The position numbers and the translations under genes are program-made. Below are positions 54,963 to 64,000 of a DNA stretch of 64,000 nt, one piece after another; position 1 is the first letter of the stretch; the number at the start of each line of letters is the position of its first letter. The DNA comes from Aphrocallistes beatrix (Eukaryota; Porifera; Hexactinellida; Sceptrulophora; Aphrocallistidae). The notes under the pieces were generated by a model. That model was given only the letters and a program-made list of their open reading frames with translations. It did no database searches and was not told the origin of the DNA. Location of the stretch: assembly GCA_963281255.1 (NCBI GenBank), contig OY725499.1, positions 620,001 to 684,000 of the forward strand. Reading direction: 5' to 3'.

Positions 54963-57900
54963 ATGGCAGACGACAGTTCCAAAACAGACCTTATCGAATT
55001 GGGCAAACAGTTATCGCCTCCAGACGTCCAAAAACTCGTAAACCTCCTCAACATCCCTTCTGGCTACAGCGAGAAGATCACAAGTGGAATGAATCTTTTG
55101 GGTACATTGAAAAAGTGGGGGGAACATAATCCGAATGTTTTTTACCAAGGATTGGAAGCGATCGGTCGATCCGATCTCCTAGAAAAAGCTAAACAGTATC
55201 CCTGGTTAGCTTCTGAATTCCCAGTCAAACACGTCTCGCATGAAAATGAATTTTCTGTTAAAAGTCTGGTGAAAGTTTTGAAAAATGAACTAAGTGAAGA
55301 AGATTGGCATGGAATCTACCTCGTTAATGAAAACATCGATTTTTCCATGACTTTCGATGCGAAATTGAAATCTCTCCTTGAAGAGGGCTACATAGCGTCA
55401 GACCTCGCACAGTTGACTAACTTAATGTCAATAATCAAACGAAACGACGTTGCAATCTCCGTGCAACAACATGAGAATGTATTCCTGCAAATTCCTAATT
55501 TTGTCGATAATTGCGAAAAATACCTTGATTCCCTCGGAAAAGACATAACGAGGTGGAGACTATCTATGAGAAAATATTTGGAATTGCAAAATAGAAAAGT
55601 CCAACAAATGCTTGATGACGAGGAAGAGGTAGATCTGGAATCCGTTTTCGTTCCTCTGACGATTATAAAAGAAAAGCCCAGATTAGTGAATCCAGAGGAC
55701 GAGACTACCTACAATGAAATTGAATTTATGCGTAAAATCGCCAGGAAAGAAATCGACATCACACCTGTCGATTTTGACAACGAAATAAAAGAATATTTTC
55801 CTTCAAATCCCGAAATCTGGTGCATCATCGGGAATCCTGGCAGCGGCAAGACATTTCTTTGCCATAGGATAGGCCTTCGTTTCGGTCAAAACAAACTTCC
55901 TCAATTCTCCTTCGCTGTTTCCATTCCTTGTCGGAACGCAGAATGGCACCAAATGGAACAGAGCAAGAAAGTGTCTGTTGGCATAAATGCAGAGTTCATC
56001 CAAACCTGGCTCTGCTTATCCATGCCAGTCGATGCCAGCTGGCGTTCTGACCTGTCTCAGCATCTCGTCGATTCAGACGGTGAAGGACTTCTAATTATCA
56101 TTGACAGTATCGACGAGTTCACCAAAGAAGTCCCCTTCAATCAGACAATCCTCTTCCTTCTCCTCACGAGAAAAGTCCTAAAAGCCTCCACCATCCTCGT
56201 GACGAGCCGTCCAGGTGCTTATACAACAATTTCTTCCAACTTCCAACTCGACATTGACCGTTTCTATCAGGTCCTCGGATTCTCCCCTGAGAACCGAGAC
56301 CTCTACTTCCGCATCCAACTGCCAGAAAAGAGGAAACTGGATCAGTTGAAGAGTTTAATCCACCTCCACGATGAGATGAACCAACTCTCTCTCGTGCCAG
56401 TCAACGCGTCTCTATTCGCAGCCCTCGTTCGTGGAAATGATAATGTGAGCGCGTTCACCCTCACACTCCTCTACACAGAGTTGATCAGCTACTTGATCAG
56501 GAGACAGCTGTCACGAATGAACTTGAAGCACCTTGCCAAGAAACAGTTGTTTCCCCAAATGCATCCAGATGTAGTGGATTGTCTGCATCGCATCGGCGAG
56601 GTAGCCTATCTCGGCGTGTCCAGTCGAGAACTGACCTCCACGAAGGACATCCTCCTTAACGTGGACGGAGTAGATCAGGCATGCCAGTGCTTGGGCCTGG
56701 CAGAAGAGCACATTAAGAAGCTCCCTCATGGCAAAGTGGTCCGTGTGTGGTGTTTTTCCCACCTGACCATTGAAGAATTCGTCGGTGCCAACTGGTTGCG
56801 CAATTGTTCATGGAGGGACCAATGTTTGAGCACTCGCTACATCGTGAATAGTGATGATAACTTTTCAGTGTTTAAGATGGTGGTGAGGTTTTTGTGTGGT
56901 TTATTGTGTGCGGAGGCGGACCTGATTCTCTCCATTTTATTCAAATTCGTACCAACCACCCCGATTTCCATGCTTCACATGCCAATGTTATACCAATTCA
57001 ACTATCTCAGAATTCTTAAGTATACTGACTGGATTGAATTTACGAACAAATTCGTCGTTTTGTCTGAAATGGTGTTTGAATGTAACTGTGAATCAATTTC
57101 AGAATCATTTCCTAATTTCCGTCGCTTCCTTCCACAGTCTCTCCACTTCTATTTTGATAATCCCATATCTCCTAATGGGTGGGAATGTTTCGTGAAATCA
57201 GTACGTCTCCTCCATTCCATCCAACTACTCTATTTCGATTCACGCTACGTTTCTCCATCCCAGTTCCGTTCATTACTGGAGCACCTGGACACTTGTTCCC
57301 TAAGCTACTTAGCAGTGGAGTTCTACGAGACAGACTTTTCTACTCTCTCTTCTTACAGTAGAGTCCTCGAAGATATTCAGCTACCTCCTGGTACTCAGTT
57401 TAGTTTGCACCTTGCTCGTTGTAACCTCACAGACACTGAATCAGCTGTTCATGTGTCTTCTTCTCAACTATTCCAACTATCCACGAGTCTGCGTTTAAAT
57501 GCGACAGAATTCCAGCCCAATTTTGTTCAGCAGATAGGCAATCAATTGAATTACACTGATAACTTGTATTATAATCCCATAGACTCCACAGAATACGACA
57601 CCATGATTCCACTTCTCTGTACTGCTACACAGCTCACTGCTTTATCCCTCTCCAATATTAGTGGTTATGAACAACAGTTACAAACGCTACTGCCTCGACT
57701 CTCCAATCTACAGGAGATAGGATTGTGTGAAGGAGATCACTACTCACTGCTACCTTACATCTACAGTCTATCCAGACTCAAATACCTAGAACTAAGTTCT
57801 TTTGGTAAACCTACAGACAGCGGACATAAAGATCTTCTCTTACACGTCCTGAATACTAACAAACACACTCTGAGAGGATTGGACTTGTCTCATTTGCAGA

Positions 57901-58316
57901 GAGTTGGACTAACTAGTTGGAATGAATTCTTCAGCTCAATAGCAGCCTGTACAAACTTAGTAATTCTTCGATTATGGAAGACTGAGCTACAACATGATGA
58001 TGTCACTCTCTTCGGTGCAGCAGTGAGTAGACTCAGATCTTTAGTCTATTTGTATATAATTGCAGTTCCACTAGATGATATTGTGTGGTTACATCTGTGT
58101 ATAGGACTCATGTACCATCCTACTATCCGGTGTTTAGAAATATGGAGCTGTAACCTCAATTCCAACTGTTGCAACGCTCTCACACACCTCATACCGACTC
58201 TACTACAGCTAACGACGCTTGACATGAAATATAATTACCTCTCATCTCCAAATCCTGTACCCGTCCTACTTCTGACACTAACAGCTAAACTATATTCAGT
58301 AACTCTTAAGGTTTAG
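54963..58316 (+). CDS. NLR3: tandem death-fold, NACHT, LRR receptor
   Basis: A 1117-residue single-exon NLR with the same order as NLR1: death folds at about 7-79 (IGRSDLLEKAKQ) and 97-184 (IKRNDVAISVQQHE), VFVPLTIIKEKP linker, Walker A GNPGSGKT from residue 290, Walker B LLIIIDSIDEF, TSRPGAY, HLTIEEFVGANWL, then LRRs. The linker and early NACHT follow NLR2 (for example EIDITPVDFDNEIKEYF), whereas everything after about residue 600 follows NLR1, including 700 bp of 3' flank. Differences from NLR1 in the LRR half are clustered at the variable positions of LxLxx strands. The frame could be extended two codons upstream through TTG, but the ATG at 54963 is the natural start. Presumed cytosolic sensor. 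Confidence 0.93.
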   Translation: MADDSSKTDLIELGKQLSPPDVQKLVNLLNIPSGYSEKITSGMNLLGTLKKWGEHNPNVFYQGLEAIGRSDLLEKAKQYPWLASEFPVKHVSHENEFSVKSLVKVLKNELSEEDWHGIYLVNENIDFSMTFDAKLKSLLEEGYIASDLAQLTNLMSIIKRNDVAISVQQHENVFLQIPNFVDNCEKYLDSLGKDITRWRLSMRKYLELQNRKVQQMLDDEEEVDLESVFVPLTIIKEKPRLVNPEDETTYNEIEFMRKIARKEIDITPVDFDNEIKEYFPSNPEIWCIIGNPGSGKTFLCHRIGLRFGQNKLPQFSFAVSIPCRNAEWHQMEQSKKVSVGINAEFIQTWLCLSMPVDASWRSDLSQHLVDSDGEGLLIIIDSIDEFTKEVPFNQTILFLLLTRKVLKASTILVTSRPGAYTTISSNFQLDIDRFYQVLGFSPENRDLYFRIQLPEKRKLDQLKSLIHLHDEMNQLSLVPVNASLFAALVRGNDNVSAFTLTLLYTELISYLIRRQLSRMNLKHLAKKQLFPQMHPDVVDCLHRIGEVAYLGVSSRELTSTKDILLNVDGVDQACQCLGLAEEHIKKLPHGKVVRVWCFSHLTIEEFVGANWLRNCSWRDQCLSTRYIVNSDDNFSVFKMVVRFLCGLLCAEADLILSILFKFVPTTPISMLHMPMLYQFNYLRILKYTDWIEFTNKFVVLSEMVFECNCESISESFPNFRRFLPQSLHFYFDNPISPNGWECFVKSVRLLHSIQLLYFDSRYVSPSQFRSLLEHLDTCSLSYLAVEFYETDFSTLSSYSRVLEDIQLPPGTQFSLHLARCNLTDTESAVHVSSSQLFQLSTSLRLNATEFQPNFVQQIGNQLNYTDNLYYNPIDSTEYDTMIPLLCTATQLTALSLSNISGYEQQLQTLLPRLSNLQEIGLCEGDHYSLLPYIYSLSRLKYLELSSFGKPTDSGHKDLLLHVLNTNKHTLRGLDLSHLQRVGLTSWNEFFSSIAACTNLVILRLWKTELQHDDVTLFGAAVSRLRSLVYLYIIAVPLDDIVWLHLCIGLMYHPTIRCLEIWSCNLNSNCCNALTHLIPTLLQLTTLDMKYNYLSSPNPVPVLLLTLTAKLYSVTLKV

Positions 58317-58480
58317 GATTTGTTTGTTCACTCCTAAAATCTGTTTATTTATATTTTCCTGTTTATCTCGTTACTAACCCTATTTTCAATTTGTGTTTAT
58401 TTTCCTTTATTCAATATTCCATAATGAAAGTTAATTTTTTATTTATCTAAACTAGAAACTGGGTTACCTATGAAAATATT
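58317..58480 (+). other. NLR3 3' flank, probable 3' UTR
   Basis: Matches 18882-19040 after NLR1. T-rich; no confident poly(A) signal. Confidence 0.4.
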
Positions 58481-59046
58481 TTAATTGATGCAGTAAATCT
58501 TTTCTGGTTGATAATAAAAACCTGAAAACCAGCAGACAATCTCAAGCCGAGCGACTAACCGCGTGGAGACGAAGAAGAATCTCTCTGACAGAGTAGCTTC
58601 CTTGCGATTCTGAGAAGTTCTCCAACTACTTCGCTGTTCTCCTGGTCCAGAAGTTGTTCCACTTGGTCCACTTCACCCAGTGTGCACTTCAGGAACCGTC
58701 GCTCTCAATCGCGGAAGTTTCCGCCAAGTAGAACCAGCTGCTGTCAGCATTGACTGCCGCAGGATGAGAGGAATCTGCTCAAGAGTTGTACGCAGCTGCT
58801 GACTCGACTCGCGCGATGGAAGACGGAGGTCTCGGTCTGAGTCTCCAACTGTACCGAGAGGGAGGAAGCGAGCAGAGTGCCACGAGTCTGCCAGACAGCT
58901 TCGTCGTGAATTGTTGGATTGAGGCCACACTCGGATGCAGAGATCTCCAACCATTCTGTGAAGCAGTCACTGGAGATGTTCCAGGAGGTCTTGTACGCAA
59001 TTGCACAGCTCTTCACCATTCCTCGTAGTCTGCTCAATGGAGAGAT
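58481..59046 (+). pseudogene. Coiled-coil-like exon fragment after NLR3
   Basis: Copy of 19030-19612 (ADSTRAMEDGGLGLSLQLYR and SVKQSLEMFQEVLYAIAQLF frames). Similarity ends abruptly at 59046, after GGAGAGATGCCTAG. Frames are broken as in the other copy. Confidence 0.4.
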
Positions 59047-59882
59047 GCCTAGACATATGCTGATTCTATTTGGACGTATATATTGAATGTTCTGAGGCAT
59101 ACTTACAAGCCCCACTTGAAAATTTCCTTTTGATTTTAGTAGAGAAATCCCTGGTTGTTATTATATTTATAACTTCAATTACTAAATTAGCATGAATCAA
59201 TATACAGGGTGAATTATTATCATTTTATTGCTTTATACGTACTATGATAAAATTCAAATGTCTATATGATGTACAATTGCTTGGGCGTACTCTGTATTAT
59301 AGAAACAAACTGGGCTAATCGAATCAAAATTATCACTATCAAGATTTGAATACTTTTGTAAATTTTTGAAATTAGTACTTTTATTTTAACTTTTTTGATT
59401 GGAGTAAGTTGTCTCTTAATTACATTATTTCTGTCCTCGAACACACAGTATAGACAGCTTCAGGGAAGTGTTTTGTGTGCAAAGAATATTAAGGAATCCC
59501 CAAATTTGCAATTAATTTCATTAAGAATAAATAAATGAGGGAACTACACCGCTTCAAAAGACCTCAAAAACATAGGAATTATTGCTTGCTGTCTGTTATG
59601 CATCATGGTTGTTATAATATCTTATCTTCATTGACATATGGAGGGATCATGGGGTGTCTAAAATCTTATTGACTCGCTTTGCTCGCTCAGGAGTCATTCT
59701 TGACTAATCTATAAGACCTGTCAGGAATATTCCCACCCAGTAATCAGAGCCTAGTCACGCCGTTCAGAGGGGTATCCTCGGAGTTTATATTTCTAGAAAG
59801 TCAAAATTAGAAGAATCAGGACAAATTTGAAAGCAAATGTTGTCAGCTTCCAGGGGATCTTCCCCTGGACCCCATTGGGGTG
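59047..59882. other. Gene-free stretch
   Basis: 59080-59200 resembles the TCCCTGGATTT repeat at 31820 (CATACTTACAAGCCCC, AGAAATCCCTGG). 59750-59880 belongs to the dispersed repeat also at 5650 and 23340. No gene. Confidence 0.4.
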
Positions 59883-60038
59883 CTTACAGCCATAGGCGCC
59901 GGGGCTGGGGGGGCTCGAGCCCCCCCCTGGATTGGATGATGGCCCCCATAGACGCAATACAAAAATTAAGGCTGAGCCCTCCCTAGAACCCTGAAATTGT
60001 CCTTAGATTTCGAAAAGTTCGGTGCCTATGCATACAGC
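59883..60038. mobile_element. hAT-like MITE (CATAGGCGCCG) with target duplication
   Basis: The body 59891-60030 has ends CATAGGCGCCGGGG and GGTGCCTATG. CTTACAGC at left and CATACAGC at right form a near-perfect 8-bp duplication. The paralogous repeat at 23370 (GCTTACAGCGCC) shows the unoccupied site. Confidence 0.85.
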
Positions 60039-60390
60039 GCCCCCGAGACACCCTGCTGGCTGCTAAGACACCCTAACAGAAAATCCTAGCTACGCCACTG
60101 GTAACTATCAGGACCACAATATAGCATTGATACCGACAGATAAGAACAACAAGGACAGCATATTAGCCATTGTATCTGATCTGTCAGTGGCAATAGCTGC
60201 TCTATTGTTCTTATTGCCATCTACAACTGTTAGGTATCAATAGCCTCATTCTTTAATAAATCACTCACAGCTACATCCATGGTTATCTCTAGTGTAAGCC
60301 TAGAACAGTAGTGTTATATGTCAGTACAATGCTAGCATCACTGCGTCTCCAGACACCCCACCCTCCTCTACTGATACAGCGAGCTAGCAG

Positions 60391-63300
60391 ATGTCCAATC
60401 ACAATTCTCAAGTGCAGGAGTTCATGGCTGGATGGTGTGGAGGTCAGTTGTCATCTGAGTTCTAATTAGGACACTTTGTGTCTGTGTATCATTCTTGTTA
60501 TTGATATTACAGTGGAACCCCGGAATTATGACCACCCTTGGGACCGAGAAAAGTAGCCGTCATTGTGAAACTTTTTGAAAGAAACCATATTCCAAGAACT
60601 TTAACCATACTATATACCAATTAGAACATACCATTACATAATTACGTACTAGCTAAATCGCATCTACTAATTATGATTGTTTCCGATGACTTGAAAGATG
60701 TGTGGGAATTACATGTATATGGTACTAACACAAAGTAATATTATTTTATTGTCGAGAATTTGTTTTTTGTTTTCAAACATGTAATAATGATTCCCTATTG
60801 TTTAAGGTAATTGACCATAATTCCGAAGTTAAAATATGGTTTCGACGGGAATTCAAAATTTCAGGGTGGCCGCTTTTCTGGGGTGACCGTTATGCGGTGT
60901 TCCACTGTATGTCAGATTGTGTTAACATGTTGTAGGATGTACTGGACTGATTGTTGGACATCCTTTCGACACAGTTAAAGTGAGTTTTTTCTTTCAATAT
61001 CTTCCTCAATAACTTTAATCAAATTTATTTATAATCTTTTGAATTACATATGTTCTGGATTTTTTTTTTTAACGATATGGATAGTGTTAATTTACGCTCT
61101 ATATAATCTTTTTTTCGAACTTAGCTTTCTAAATTTCATGTCTTATTAACAAATATTTTTTTTACAACTCCTATTTGCTCCATCAATTATTACTATTGAC
61201 CTATGTCAACACTTAGTTTAAGATCTTGATTCTGCTAACTCACTTCTGCTGTCTCTCTATCAGGTCAGACTTCAGACGCAGTCTTCTCACTCTACTATCA
61301 AATACAAAGGCGGACTCCACTGCTTCTATCACATAACACGCACCGAGTCTGTAAGCTGGAATGATTTAGAGAAATGTGTACATACATACATACAGGGTGG
61401 GGCATAAGTTCTGTCCCTAGCTTCATTAGGTATAAAATTTCTTATACTCAAACAATCTTAGTTATTATGGTCTTTAGAGATTGTAATTCAAATATTCTCA
61501 ATGACTTTAAAAGATTTTTCGAGTCTAAGATCTAGAACTGTGTTTTGTATGGTGAGTTTTGTGGGGAAAAAATGTGTCCTGGCACACAGCGAAAATCGAG
61601 AATCAGGGTCACTGCTTTTGGAAAAAAATATCCTTCATAATCGATGGTCTGTGACCTTTCATTCACCATATAAATATTTCACAAATCCACTGAATTTCAT
61701 TATCAGACATGAGAAAATATTATTCATTCGCAGTTCAAATTAGGTAGATTTTGCAAAATTCCCCAAAATTGCACAAAAAACTCTGATCCAATTGGTCCTC
61801 AAAATGCACTGATCTGAGCATCATATATTTCTACAAATTCGAGGAAAATGTGTGTACTAATTTTTCCTAGAATTTGAAGACTGGAAAGATAATTCGAAAA
61901 GCAGTGAGCCCTGATTCTCGTTTTTCGCTGCGTTCCAGGACACATATTTTCTCCATACAAAACACAGTTCTAGGTCTTAGAAAAATCTTTTGAAATCATT
62001 GAGAATATTCGAATTACGTACAATCTCTAAAGGCCATAATAACTAAGATTGTTTGAATATAAAAATTTTTTATACCTAATGAAGCTTGGGACAGAACTTA
62101 TGTCCTACCCTGTACATCAGGGCACTAGCAGCTTTTGGGATATTTGCAAATGTCTCGCTTGCTTAAATACCTATACATGGTAGTAGGAAATGGTTCGACT
62201 TGTAATGCCATGGCCTTAATGCTTTTTATAAGCTTCCGATGGTAATGCTATTTATCTTGTTGTCAGTTATTTTTGAGGCATCAGTTTGAAAATCACACTA
62301 AAATTATTCAATTGTAGGATTTGCACTAAAAAATCCTATATAAATGCCCCTCTTCCTCTTCCAATCATGTTGACCCTCACTTGGACTCGACGGGAAGGAA
62401 ACTAGCATTGCCATTTGCGATAGCCACATACTAATTCTGCGAAATATTGTTACGACACATACCGTACCTGTCGTCCCGCTTCCACTGGGTTTGTCAATTT
62501 GGCGCCGTTTCCGTTTTAAGCTATTTAATATTTTACTGATCAAACTCACGATTACGCAGTTAGTATGCTTTGACTCAATAATTAATTTACGCTCAAAGGA
62601 AAACTCACCTCTTAAATGCTCTAATGAGTCTAATCCAATAGTTTTGCAGCACAGTTTGAATGCTATCCATTCATTAGGTGCTGGGTCTCTACAAGGGCTT
62701 AGCTTCTCCTCTGCTGGGACAGGCTGTCATTAATGCCATCATCTTCGGCACACAAGGCAACGCTATGAAGTACCTTCAACCAGATGAGCCTCTACCAACT
62801 TTAAGGAACTCCATTCTATCCGGTAGCTAAGTTGGTTAGGATCCCTCTTAAACAGAGAATACTTTTAGGAGTTTTTGAAAGAGAATTGCAAATTTTTTTT
62901 CACAAATGAGATAATTCTGATGATTGGAAAAAAAAATGTAAAGTGATTTTTTTCACGGTTCGGGATCCATCCGATCGTTTGAAAAAAATAAATCGACGAT
63001 CCGAATCGATTGAAGAATTTTCGAAATCGTGATGGCTCCATCACGATTTCGAGAATTCATCAATGATCACACAATCTTAGTGCACTAATTACACTCTATA
63101 GCAGTTTGACCTTTTCCGAGCGTACCCCCAGACTGTTTTTGAATTTTTTTCTGTGTACCCCAACGGTTAATTATTTCTAGATATTTTCCCATCCCTAGAA
63201 ATCCATAGAATTAATGTAAAATTTATACTACTCTTTATGAATATATTTTCTTCAGCTCCTAGCATAATATGAATCCACAGTATTATATTTCTCTTCACCA

Positions 63301-63602
63301 CAGGAGCTGTTGCTGGATTCTTTCAATCCTGGGTTTGCGGGCCGATGGAATTGATCAAGATTCGTATGCAAATGCAGAATATCGGAAAGGGATCTAAAAA
63401 TGTATTTTCAGACAGTGGCAAAGTGAGTAGAATCAGTCCATTGGAATGCATTCTCAAAATCTGGCGGAGTGATGGACTATCTGGACTCTGTCGTGGATTA
63501 ACCTCTACGTTTTACCGCGAAATTCCTGCATTTTCAAGTTATTTCGCGACTTATGACACTCTTTGCAAGCTTGAATTAAAACCTGGACAGAGAATAGACG
63601 AA
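60391..63602 (+). CDS. Mitochondrial carrier, SLC25A29-like (first five exons, partial)
   Basis: Exons at 60391-60442, 60936-60979, 61264-61350, 62678-62822 and 63304-63602 join in frame through GT-AG introns to 209 residues. They begin MSNHNSQVQEFMAGWCGGCT. The first carrier signature is GHPFDTVKVRLQTQ. LYKGLASPLLGQAVINAIIF follows, then the second signature CGPMELIKIRMQMQ, then LCRGLTSTFYREIPAFSSYF. The PMEL form of the second signature and FGTQGN favour SLC25A29 (basic amino acid carrier of the inner mitochondrial membrane) over SLC25A45/47/48, though A20-type carriers are also close. Family members are about 300 residues; the third repeat must lie beyond the window. Introns 1 and 3 hold MITEs. 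An upstream in-frame start was not sought beyond the ATG chosen. Confidence 0.9.
60510..60907. mobile_element. TA-flanked MITE in carrier intron 1
   Basis: Ends CAGTGGAACCCCGGAATTAT and TTATGCGGTGTTCCACTG with TA on each side. The inside pairs GTGACCG / GTAGCCGTC-like segments. Pogo/Tigger type. Confidence 0.85.
61393..62112. mobile_element. 720-bp palindromic MITE in carrier intron 3
   Basis: Near-complete hairpin. CAGGGTGGGGCATAAGTTCT pairs with AGAACTTATGTCCTACCCTG, and pairing continues for over 300 bp through TTGAGAATATTC and AGAACTGTGTTTTGTATGG. TA on both sides. The ORF 61501-61743 lies inside the arm and is not a gene. Confidence 0.9.
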
Positions 63603-63772
63603 GTAAGTGATTCTAGCCTTTATATATATATATATATAATTATTAATTAAATTTAATTTTATCTGCTATAAAAATACTATGGCTTTATAGTTTTTCAAAA
63701 AAGTAAAGTTTATAGATTTATATACCCCGAATCCATGCTAATATGTTCTCAGGGGGTTCACAATCTGGGTGA

Positions 63773-64000
63773 TGTGCTAAACCTACTGATAGTTGCTGAC
63801 TGAGGTGTATGCAGCATGTGTGTGTGTATATGATCAGTAGGCAAGAAAGATAGCACCTAACTTACCTTTAGCGAGATGACATCTTAGTGCTTTCAGCTCA
63901 CTAAGGTTCTGCAAGAGTGTAGGCTCAGATTACATTACCGAAGCAATGTAATCACATGCTGCATACACCTCAGTCAGCAACTATCAGTAGGTTTAGCACC
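63773..64000. mobile_element. MITE at right edge (GTGCTAAACCTACTGATAG)
   Basis: GTGCTAAACCTACTGATAGT at left is inverted exactly as ACTATCAGTAGGTTTAGCAC at the window end, with GACTGAGGTGTATGCAGCAT also paired. It lies in the intron after carrier exon 5. Its outer flank is cut by the window. Confidence 0.85.

Noticed and set aside
61501-61743. 80-residue ORF in carrier intron 3
   Set aside because: It is inside the arm of the palindromic MITE and mirrored in the other arm.

Overview
The window is AT-rich, repeat-laden nuclear DNA from an animal. The clearest genes are three long, single-exon NLR-type receptors (death-fold domains, then NACHT, then LRR) and the first five exons of a mitochondrial carrier of the SLC25A29 kind, with regular GT-AG introns. 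NLR families of this kind are expanded in sponges and cnidarians. A sponge fits best in my view, but the window holds no marker gene that settles the phylum.

Layout. 1-15 kb holds only mobile elements and repeats: a mariner copy split by a 2.8 kb inverted-repeat element, many small TA-flanked MITEs, an hAT-like MITE, and a 20/40-bp minisatellite array. NLR1 lies at 15.5-18.9 kb. 19-31 kb holds coiled-coil-like exon fragments, two better supported coding exons of an unrecognised gene (26.1 and 27.0 kb), and a second minisatellite region. NLR2 lies at 32.6-36.1 kb, closely followed by a (TTA)n tract. 36.4-42.1 kb is a scrambled graveyard: a fossil Ty3/gypsy-like retroelement and a decayed fourth NLR whose parts point in opposite directions. 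43-54.6 kb repeats the order of 22-31 kb (same exon fragments, same unknown coding exons, same minisatellite) and adds three fold-back elements. NLR3 lies at 55.0-58.3 kb, and the carrier gene runs from 60.4 kb off the right edge.

The NLR region therefore looks like a tandem array with a unit of about 21-23 kb: minisatellite, NLR, coiled-coil-like fragments, unknown exons. The three intact NLRs are nearly identical over the NACHT core, differ in the N-terminal domains, and show clustered amino-acid changes on the predicted ligand face of the LRRs. NLR3 is a mosaic, NLR2-like just before the NACHT and NLR1-like in its LRR half. This is what is expected of a birth-and-death, gene-converting innate-immune receptor cluster. 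The receptor function is inferred from domain architecture, not shown here.
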